A DNA stretch of 64,000 nt from positions 1-64,000 of the forward strand of contig NZ_RWIS01000010.1 of assembly GCF_003944705.1 (NCBI RefSeq), in the 5' to 3' direction. Positions 58,362 through 64,000 of the stretch are shown here, piece by piece; the first letter of the stretch is position 1; every line of letters starts with the position of its first letter. This DNA is from Hymenobacter metallilatus (GTDB taxonomy: Bacteria; Bacteroidota; Bacteroidia; Cytophagales; Hymenobacteraceae). A program made the position numbers and the translations under genes. The notes beneath the pieces are model-generated. The model saw only the letters and a list, made by a program, of their open reading frames with translations, searched no databases and had not been told where the DNA came from.

Positions 58362-59201
58362 ATGGACTACAACACCCCTGCCCGCCGCCCCTTGCAGCTA
58401 GAAGCCTTCAACCGCCTGCTCGACGTGCTGGAGCGCCTGCGGGCGGAGTGCCCCTGGGACCGGAAGCAGACCCTGGAGAGCTTGCGTCACCTCACCATTG
58501 AGGAAACCTACGAGCTCAGCGACGCCATTATCCGCCACGATTTGCCGGATCTGCAAAAGGAGTTGGGCGACGTGATGCTGCACCTGACGTTTTACGCCAA
58601 AATCGCCAGTGAGCAGGGAGCCTTCGACATTGCCGATGTGCTGAACGCCCAGTGCGAAAAACTCATCTTCCGGCATCCGCACATTTACGGCAACGTGCAG
58701 GCCGACGACGAAGAAACCGTGAAACGCAACTGGGAGCAGCTTAAGCTGCAGGAAAAAGGCAACTCATCGGTGCTGGGCGGCGTACCTACGTCGTTACCAG
58801 CGCTGGTGAAGGCCATGCGCATTCAGGAAAAGGCGCGCGGAGCCGGCTTCGACTGGGAGAAGCCGGAGCAGGTGTGGGAAAAAGTACAGGAAGAGCTAGC
58901 TGAATTCGGTGATGAGTTTTCTAACCTGCCTCCTGCCAAAATTAATGCCGAACGGGCCGCCGCTGAGTTTGGCGACCTGCTGTTTTCCCTTATCAACTTT
59001 GCCCGCCACGCGGGTATCAACCCGGAAGAAGCCCTGGAACGTACCAATCAGAAGTTTATGCAGCGCTTCCGCTACCTGGAAACCCAGGCCGCGCAGGAAG
59101 GCCAACAGTTGCGTGACTTGACGCTGGCTCAAATGGACGTTTATTGGGAACAAGCGAAAAAACTGGCTGCTCCTAATACAGGAGAAGCACCATTAAAATA
59201 G
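58362..59201 (+). CDS. mazG: Nucleoside triphosphate pyrophosphohydrolase MazG
   Basis: A 279-residue housecleaning enzyme that hydrolyses NTPs to NMP plus PPi. Two MazG units are visible: the N-terminal one (about 10-110) with LDVLERLRAECPWDRKQTLE, LTIEETYELSDAIIRHDL and LQKELGDVMLHLTFYAKIAS, and the C-terminal one (about 165-250) with FDWEKPEQVWEKVQEELAEF and AAAEFGDLLFSLINFARHAG. The EExxE...ExxD metal sites are present. The ATG at 58362 (MDYNTPARRPLQLEAF) is preferred over the longer start, as the extra residues are basic and unlike the family. It precedes the exbB operon by 264 bases. Confidence 0.94.
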   Translation: MDYNTPARRPLQLEAFNRLLDVLERLRAECPWDRKQTLESLRHLTIEETYELSDAIIRHDLPDLQKELGDVMLHLTFYAKIASEQGAFDIADVLNAQCEKLIFRHPHIYGNVQADDEETVKRNWEQLKLQEKGNSSVLGGVPTSLPALVKAMRIQEKARGAGFDWEKPEQVWEKVQEELAEFGDEFSNLPPAKINAERAAAEFGDLLFSLINFARHAGINPEEALERTNQKFMQRFRYLETQAAQEGQQLRDLTLAQMDVYWEQAKKLAAPNTGEAPLK

Positions 59202-59250
59202 CCTTTTTTTGAGGCGCACATGGTTTTAAAGCGTTTAAACCCATTTTTCA

Positions 59251-59283
59251 TTTGGCGGCAGTCAGGTTTTTTATTTAGGTTTG
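59251..59283 (+). promoter_or_regulatory. Bacteroidota promoter for the exbB operon
   Basis: TTTG (59251-59254), 21 bases, then TAGGTTTG (59276-59283), a good match to TTTG-N19-21-TAnnTTTG. It is about 180 bases upstream of exbB, so a leader is implied. Confidence 0.6.
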
Positions 59284-59465
59284 CCAAGGCTAGTCATGTT
59301 TTCGCGGCAGGCTTCGCACACGAGCAGACCCATGCTTTCCCGGCTTCCGGGCCGGTAGTATGCGGGTGGGCGGGGCCGCTGGTAAACGCAGACTAGCCAG
59401 CGTTTTTTCTTTTTTTCACCACGTACGTCAACCTTTCACCAACAACCCACTAATTCTCCGGAACA

Positions 59466-60347
59466 ATGGAACAAAAGAATGCCATGAACAAGCCCGCGGC
59501 TCGGCCCGCCGCTGCTGCAGCGCCGAAGGGCGAAGCCAAGGGCGGTGGTTCGTCCCTGTTTGCCATTCTCGCCATCGTATTGGCGTTTATCGTAAGCGTT
59601 ATCATCTACAAATTTGTGCTAGGTGACGGCAGCCACTTCCAAGGCGGCAACAACGAAAACAACCCGGTTTCGGGCGACTATTTCGGCGTAGTGTACAAAG
59701 GTGGTCCTATCGTACCCCTGCTGATGACCATGTTCCTGTGCGTAATCATCTTCTCGATTGAGCGCGCTCTGACTATCGGTCGTGCCAAAGGCACCAAGAG
59801 CATCGAGTCGTTTGTGCGCACCATCCGTCAGAAGCTGAACGTGAACGACATCACCGGCGCTATTGCCGTGTGCGACCAGCAGAAAGGCTCGGTAGCCAAC
59901 GTAGTAAAGGCCGGCCTGGGCAAGTACCAGGAAATGGCTCGTGAGCGTGGTATGGAGAAAGACCAGAAAATTCTGGCTATCCAGAAGGAAATCGAAGAGT
60001 CGACGGCTCTGGAACTGCCCATGCTGGAGAAAAACCTGGTTATCCTGTCCACCCTGGCTTCTATCGCCACACTGGTAGGTCTGCTGGGTACGGTATTCGG
60101 TATGATCAAGGCCTTCTCGGCTCTGGCACAAGGTGGTGCTCCTGACGCAGTAGGTCTGGCTAACGGTATTTCGGAAGCTCTGATCAACACGGCTCTGGGT
60201 ATCGGTACCTCGGCCATTGCCATCGTAGCCTACAACTTCTTCACCAGCAAAATTGACGAGCTGACTTACAGCATCGACGAAGCTGGTTTCAGCATCATTC
60301 AGACCTTCGCTGCTCAGCACGGCGAAACCGAACACCACTCCGCGTAA
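59466..60347 (+). CDS. exbB: ExbB/TolQ/MotA-type proton-channel protein
   Basis: A 293-residue inner-membrane protein. One helix near residues 32-52 (SSLFAILAIVLAFIVSVIIY), then the large MotA/TolQ/ExbB segment: PIVPLLMTMFLCVIIFSIER, LELPMLEKNLVILSTLASIA, TLVGLLGTVFGMIKAFSALA and INTALGIGTSAIAIVAYNFF. It forms the pentameric pore which, with ExbD, uses the proton gradient to move TonB. It is the first gene of an ordered operon with two ExbD and one TonB. The ATG at 59466 is the first start. A promoter candidate lies at 59251. Confidence 0.95.
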   Translation: MEQKNAMNKPAARPAAAAAPKGEAKGGGSSLFAILAIVLAFIVSVIIYKFVLGDGSHFQGGNNENNPVSGDYFGVVYKGGPIVPLLMTMFLCVIIFSIERALTIGRAKGTKSIESFVRTIRQKLNVNDITGAIAVCDQQKGSVANVVKAGLGKYQEMARERGMEKDQKILAIQKEIEESTALELPMLEKNLVILSTLASIATLVGLLGTVFGMIKAFSALAQGGAPDAVGLANGISEALINTALGIGTSAIAIVAYNFFTSKIDELTYSIDEAGFSIIQTFAAQHGETEHHSA

Positions 60348-60418
60348 TTTTAGGGCGGCAACGCACTAAACTACCGGCTACTTCGTTTCTGAATTACGCT
60401 ACCTAAACGACACCAGCA

Positions 60419-61048
60419 ATGCCCAAAGTAAAGCCTCATAGAACCTCACCGTCGCTGGATATGACGCCGATGGTGGACTTGGCCTTCCTGCTGGTGACTT
60501 TCTTCATGCTTACCACCAAGTTTGCCCCGGAAGAGGCTGTGGTGGTGGATACGCCTTCTTCTACCTCCGAAATTCGCCTGCCCGAGTCGCACGTAATTAC
60601 CATTGCGGTTGACAAAGACAAGCGCGTGTTTTTTGGGGTGGATGATGACGCCATCAAGTCAGATTTGCTGACGCAGGTTGGAGCTAAGTATGGGGTGAGC
60701 TTCACCCCTTCGCAGATCCAGGCCTTTAAAGGTGTTGCCTCGAGCTTTGGTACTCCTATCGAACAGCTGCCCGCGCTCCTGAGCCTGGACAGCGAACAGC
60801 GGAAGAACGTGAAGCAGACCGGTATTCCGGCTGACTCCGTGAACAACCAGTTCATCGAATGGGTCCAGACCGCGCAGCAGCTCAGCCGCAAATCAGCCTA
60901 CGGGAAGCCGTCGTACGTTGCCATCAAGGGCGACGGTAACGCCGATGTACCAACGGTGAAGAGAGTCATCAAGCTGATGCAGGATAAGAACATTAACCGG
61001 TTCAACCTGATTACCGACCTGGAAACCAAACCAGTAGCCGGTAACTAA
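60419..61048 (+). CDS. exbD: ExbD/TolR-type protein (copy 1)
   Basis: A 209-residue protein with a short cytosolic N terminus, one membrane helix (about 14-36, MTPMVDLAFLLVTFFMLTTK) with the essential Asp20, and a periplasmic domain of about 170 residues. The periplasmic part has QTGIPADSVNNQFIEWVQTA and a C-terminal VKRVIKLMQDKNINRFNLIT. It is longer than the second copy (172). Two different ExbD proteins in one operon are usual in Bacteroidota. The ATG at 60419 is the first start. Confidence 0.95.
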   Translation: MPKVKPHRTSPSLDMTPMVDLAFLLVTFFMLTTKFAPEEAVVVDTPSSTSEIRLPESHVITIAVDKDKRVFFGVDDDAIKSDLLTQVGAKYGVSFTPSQIQAFKGVASSFGTPIEQLPALLSLDSEQRKNVKQTGIPADSVNNQFIEWVQTAQQLSRKSAYGKPSYVAIKGDGNADVPTVKRVIKLMQDKNINRFNLITDLETKPVAGN

Positions 61049-61059
61049 CCCGCACAGAC

Positions 61060-61578
61060 ATGGCAGAAATACAACAACAAGCCGACTCCGGTAAAGGAGG
61101 TAAGAAGCGGGCCAAAAAAATGTCGACCAAAATCGACATGACCCCGATGGTGGACCTGGCCTTCCTGCTGCTTACCTTCTTCATGCTCACGACTACCTTT
61201 AGCAAGCCGACCGTAATGGAGGTTGCTATGCCGGTAAAACCCAAGCCGGGTGAAGAGCAGCCGCCCATCAAGGCATCCAATGCCCTGACGCTGCTGCTGG
61301 GTGAAAACAACAAGCTGTATTACTACGACGGCCTGTTGGACGGCACCACGAAGCCCGAGCTGAAACTCTCGAACTACGGTGCTGACGGGATTCGCAAAGT
61401 GCTGCTTCAGCACAAGAGCAACCCGCAGTTGGTCGTGCTGATTAAGCCGGACGACAAAGCCGCTTATAAGAACATGGTCGACATTCTGGACGAAATGAAC
61501 ATCACCGAAACGAAAAAGTATGCGTTGGTGGACATTTCCAAGCCCGACCAGGAACTGATTAAATCTTCTGGATTATGA
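61060..61578 (+). CDS. exbD: ExbD/TolR-type protein (copy 2)
   Basis: A 172-residue protein with a basic cytosolic tail (GKGGKKRAKKMSTKID), a membrane helix (MTPMVDLAFLLLTFFMLTTT) with Asp32, and a periplasmic domain that has VAMPVKPKPGEEQPPIKASN and ADGIRKVLLQHKSNPQLVV. It starts 12 bases after the first exbD and its stop overlaps the tonB start (ATGA), so the three are translationally linked. The ATG at 61060 is the first start. Confidence 0.95.
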   Translation: MAEIQQQADSGKGGKKRAKKMSTKIDMTPMVDLAFLLLTFFMLTTTFSKPTVMEVAMPVKPKPGEEQPPIKASNALTLLLGENNKLYYYDGLLDGTTKPELKLSNYGADGIRKVLLQHKSNPQLVVLIKPDDKAAYKNMVDILDEMNITETKKYALVDISKPDQELIKSSGL

Positions 61579-62405
61579 TGGACAACGCACAGTTGGCCAA
61601 AGCCTCCCTCGACGACATCGTCTTTGAGGGGCGCAATAAGGCCTATGGAGCCTACGTAATCCGGCGGGTGTATGGCAAGCACGTAACCCGGGCAGTTCTT
61701 ATTGCTATTGCGCTGTTCGCCCTCTTCATTGCGTTTCCCCTGGTGGCTCGCATGCTGAAGAAGGACGAGGTGGCAGTAGATGAGAAGATGCTGAAGGTGA
61801 ACGTGCTCGAAGCCCCACCCCTGGACGCTACGAAGCCGCCACCCCCACCCCCGCCGCCACCAGACGCGCCGCCACCGCCGCCGCCGAAGCTCTCCACCAT
61901 CAAATTTGTACCCCCCGTTGTTAAAAAGGACGAAGAGGTACAGAAGCAGGAAGAAATTCCGGATCAGGAAGAGCTAAAGGATAAGGTGGTAGCCAACGAA
62001 ACCGTGAAGGGCAACACTGACAACCCCGCCGACCTGGCTGGTTTGGAACCCGGTGAAGGCACTAAAGCGGTAGAGGAGGTGGTAGAAACCAAGCCCTATA
62101 CCTACGTGGAGCAGATGCCGGTTTTCCCCGGCGGACAGGAAGCGTTGCTGCAGTACATTGCCAAGAACATCAAGTATCCGGCAATGGCTCTGCGTAACCA
62201 GGTGGAAGGCCGGGTATTCATCAAGTTCGTAGTTGGTCCCGACGGATCGGTGACGAATGCGGAAGTGCAGAAAGGCATTGGTGCCGGTTGCGACGAAGAG
62301 TCGCTGCGGGTTATCAAGAACCTGCCTCGCTTTACCCCTGGTAAGCAGAATGGTCGGGCGGTATCGGTATACTACACGGTTCCGGTAACCTTCGCCATTA
62401 AGTAA
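61575..62405 (+). CDS. tonB: TonB-type energy transducer
   Basis: A 276-residue protein with an N-terminal segment carrying LDDIVFEGRNKAYGAYVIRR, a single membrane helix (about 39-60, AVLIAIALFALFIAFPLVAR), a Pro-rich linker (about 78-105, long runs of proline), and a C-terminal TonB domain (about 180-276): EQMPVFPGGQEALLQYIAKN, EGRVFIKFVVGPDGSVTNAE and RFTPGKQNGRAVSVYYTVPV. It passes proton-motive force to outer-membrane TonB-dependent receptors. The start ATG 61575 overlaps the exbD stop (ATGATG, so 61578 is also possible). A strong terminator follows at 62442. Confidence 0.94.
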   Translation: MMDNAQLAKASLDDIVFEGRNKAYGAYVIRRVYGKHVTRAVLIAIALFALFIAFPLVARMLKKDEVAVDEKMLKVNVLEAPPLDATKPPPPPPPPPDAPPPPPPKLSTIKFVPPVVKKDEEVQKQEEIPDQEELKDKVVANETVKGNTDNPADLAGLEPGEGTKAVEEVVETKPYTYVEQMPVFPGGQEALLQYIAKNIKYPAMALRNQVEGRVFIKFVVGPDGSVTNAEVQKGIGAGCDEESLRVIKNLPRFTPGKQNGRAVSVYYTVPVTFAIK

Positions 62406-62441
62406 GCTTCTTCGCTCATTGGCACCCGCCGCTGAGCACCC

Positions 62442-62480
62442 AAAGCCCCAGATTGGACACCGTCCGGTCTGGGGCTTTTT
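62442..62480 (+). terminator. Terminator of the exbB-exbD-exbD-tonB operon
   Basis: AAAGCCCCAGATTGGAC (62442-62458) pairs with GTCCGGTCTGGGGCTTT (62462-62478) over 17 bp with two G-T wobbles and a three-base loop, then T. Confidence 0.9.
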
Positions 62481-62645
62481 TGTTAGGAATAGTTCTATAA
62501 AAAAATATAGTAGGCTAACATACTACAGCCGTTCCCGTGGGCGTTGACTAGTTGAAAGCCAAGGGATAAGCGAAGTGATACGGGGAAGAATGGCTTGGAA
62601 ATATTGGTCTGTATTCTTTCATCGTTCACTTAACTTTTCTATCCC

Positions 62646-63470
62646 ATGACCACAGCCACGCGCACACCTCTGCCTTCCCTCGACGATATTGTGTTTGAGG
62701 GCCGCAACAAAGCCTACGGTGCCTATGTGCTCCGCCAGATGTATGGTCAGCACGTTACCAAGGCTGTTGGTATTGCCACTGCTTTGGCCGTGCTGCTGAT
62801 TGCTGTGCCGTTGGCCATACAGCATTTTTTTCCTGATGCAACAGGCACAACGATGGGCAAGGCATTACCCGAAAAGCCGATCAACGAGCTTGCGGATGTA
62901 GTCATCGACCAGGTTACTCACACGCACCCCCCAGTAGCCGCCACAGTAGTGGTGCGCCCTCCTGCTTTGCTTCCGCCCAAAGTAGTGCCTAATGAACAGG
63001 TAACAGCTGAGCCTACCGAGATAATTACTGCCCCTGTAGTTGATGGCCCGGTAGTGATTGGGCCGGTAGCCCAGGCCGGCGAAGGGGGCCTGGTTGCAGG
63101 CGGAGCCGGTAAAGGCACCGATACAGTTACGCAACCCGCAACACCGGCCGTGGTAGAGCCATTTCTCCACGTAGAGGAAATGCCTGAGTTTGCGGGTGGT
63201 CAGGCCGCGCTTATGAAATACCTGCAACGGCAGCTGCATTATCCCTCCCAAGCCCTACGCAATGGTGTAGAGGGTAAGGTATTCATCTCTTTCACCGTCA
63301 ATGCGGATGGCAGCATCCAGGATGTTTCTGTGTTGAAAGGGCTGGGCTTTGGGACGGATGAAGAAGCCAGCCGCGTCATTCGGCAGATGCCGGCCTGGAA
63401 GCCAGGGTATCAGAATCACCATGCTGTGCCGGTACGCTACACGCTACCCATTACCTTCAAATATGAGTAG
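62646..63470 (+). CDS. Second TonB-type protein
   Basis: A 274-residue paralogue of the preceding TonB. It shares the N-terminal SLDDIVFEGRNKAYGAYVLR and a membrane helix (about 37-58). The linker differs: it is Val/Pro/Thr-rich (APVVDGPVVIGPVAQAGEGG) and lacks the long polyproline run. The TonB C-terminal domain is intact (EEMPEFAGGQAALMKYLQRQ, NGVEGKVFISFTVNADGSIQ and RQMPAWKPGYQNHHAVPVRY). It has its own 5' region after the operon terminator. The ATG at 62646 is the first start. Confidence 0.92.
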   Translation: MTTATRTPLPSLDDIVFEGRNKAYGAYVLRQMYGQHVTKAVGIATALAVLLIAVPLAIQHFFPDATGTTMGKALPEKPINELADVVIDQVTHTHPPVAATVVVRPPALLPPKVVPNEQVTAEPTEIITAPVVDGPVVIGPVAQAGEGGLVAGGAGKGTDTVTQPATPAVVEPFLHVEEMPEFAGGQAALMKYLQRQLHYPSQALRNGVEGKVFISFTVNADGSIQDVSVLKGLGFGTDEEASRVIRQMPAWKPGYQNHHAVPVRYTLPITFKYE

Positions 63471-63511
63471 GCGGCTGATGTTACATAGCAGAAACTGAAT
63501 TGTTTTTCCGG

Positions 63512-63561
63512 AAGCCAAAAAACGACTGGTTCGCTCAGAATCAGCCGTTTTTTGGCTTTTT
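63512..63561 (+). terminator. Terminator after the second TonB gene
   Basis: AAGCCAAAAAACG (63512-63524) and CGTTTTTTGGCTT (63546-63558) are exact reverse complements, with further pairing inside (G-T allowed) and a T run beyond. Confidence 0.85.
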
Positions 63562-63667
63562 TTGCGGCCCGCTGTTCACCCACCAGTAGCCATGCAGGTT
63601 GCGAACGAACAAAATCGGGTGGATTTTGCGTTTAAAACACACCACCCTGCTTCTAGCTTTTCTACCA

Positions 63668-63922
63668 ATGTCTGAACGCCCCACTACCAACGAACGGTTG
63701 GGCCAGCGTAGCCAACCTACTCTGGTACGCTACTTTACCCTCATTATGTCGGTGCTTTATGCGGGTATCGGGGTATTTCTGTGGTTTGCCCCGGCGGGTA
63801 CCTTCAACCTTCCCGAGCTACCCCGCCGCCTACTGGCTGTCGTCTTCGTATTTTACGGAATCGTTAGATTTGTCCGCACCTACCAGCAACATTTCAAAAA
63901 AGACCGGAATGACGCACGCTAA
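63668..63922 (+). CDS. Small two-helix membrane protein
   Basis: An 84-residue protein. The cytosolic N terminus (MSERPTTNERLGQRSQPT) is followed by two membrane segments, about 24-44 (FTLIMSVLYAGIGVFLWFAP) and about 53-72 (PRRLLAVVFVFYGIVRFVRT), and a basic C-terminal end (QHFKKDRNDAR). Function unknown. The ATG at 63668 is preferred over the upstream start. The stop overlaps the start of the next gene by 14 bases, so the two are likely coupled. Confidence 0.75.
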   Translation: MSERPTTNERLGQRSQPTLVRYFTLIMSVLYAGIGVFLWFAPAGTFNLPELPRRLLAVVFVFYGIVRFVRTYQQHFKKDRNDAR

Positions 63923-64000
63923 CTTATGGAGTATTGGCGCCAGCTTAGTGGCTTGCTCGTGGCTGGCCAGCTGCGGCGGGAACACCTCTACCCAGCCGGG
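63909..64000 (+). CDS. Lipoprotein, truncated by the window edge
   Basis: A reading frame starting at ATG 63909, still open at the window end. It begins MTHANLWSIGASLVACSWLA followed by SCGGNTSTQP: a hydrophobic signal and an LASC lipobox with Cys22 lipidated. It overlaps the 84-residue gene's end by 14 bases. The likely product is a secreted or periplasmic lipoprotein; substrate-binding proteins of the PstS type often follow this exb/tonB arrangement in Bacteroidota, but nothing beyond the signal can be seen here. Confidence 0.65.
   Translation, partial: MTHANLWSIGASLVACSWLASCGGNTSTQP

Overview
The window is a stretch of Bacteroidota chromosome and most resembles a high-GC Cytophagales member such as Hymenobacter. 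The evidence is two gliding-motility lipoproteins (GldB, GldD), Bacteroidota-type promoter boxes (TTG, about 19-21 bp, TAnnTTTG), few Shine-Dalgarno sequences, a 29-residue mS38/COX24-type ribosomal peptide, DUF6799 and DUF1508 proteins, an ExbB-ExbD-ExbD-TonB operon, and several intergenic inverted-repeat families of the kind scattered through this group. The genus is an inference. I found no rRNA, tRNA, CRISPR array, prophage or intact insertion sequence.

Layout. 0-8.5 kb is accessory in character: an SseB-like protein, lipoproteins, two YdeI-type proteins, a rifampin ADP-ribosyltransferase gene broken by one amber codon, an orphan HsdR-N nuclease-like protein, a GDSL hydrolase, a large alpha/beta hydrolase lacking its nucleophile, a zinc-finger-like protein and an NlpE-like lipoprotein. 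8.5-20.6 kb holds an MFS exporter, an ECF sigma operon, nth, a glycosyltransferase, gldB, a porin-like barrel, and a LytTR response regulator convergent with a hybrid histidine kinase. 20.8-28.9 kb is a nucleic-acid block: rng, the 29-aa ribosomal peptide, a TPR protein, HU, mutY, ssb, gldD and recG. 29-33 kb holds a secreted protein, a DUF1508 protein and glutamate dehydrogenase.

33.4-42.1 kb is a fatty-acid beta-oxidation cluster on the minus strand: acyl-CoA ligase, MarR regulator, hydroxyacyl-CoA dehydrogenase/enoyl-CoA hydratase, thiolase and a long acyl-CoA dehydrogenase. A 33-position element with 27 identities lies over the promoters of both marR and the acyl-CoA dehydrogenase gene. 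It contains a dyad in which one base pair has changed on both sides, and is the best regulatory candidate here. 42.2-50.7 kb holds an arginase-fold protein with a degenerate metal site, a cytochrome b5 domain protein, murQ, two paralogous lipoproteins, der, era and hemH, the last followed by a perfect 39-bp palindrome. 50.2-58.2 kb holds a PRC-barrel protein, a B12-binding radical SAM protein, a DUF2157 pair, a cysteine desulfurase and glmM. 58.3-64 kb holds mazG, the exbB-exbD-exbD-tonB operon, a second tonB, a small membrane protein and the start of a lipoprotein cut by the window edge.

No wholly new multi-gene system is obvious. The points most worth a second look are the shared marR/acyl-CoA dehydrogenase element, the single-base arr nonsense mutation, two enzyme folds with altered active sites, the missing gldE and gldC partners, the structured HU leader, and the number of dispersed intergenic palindromes.
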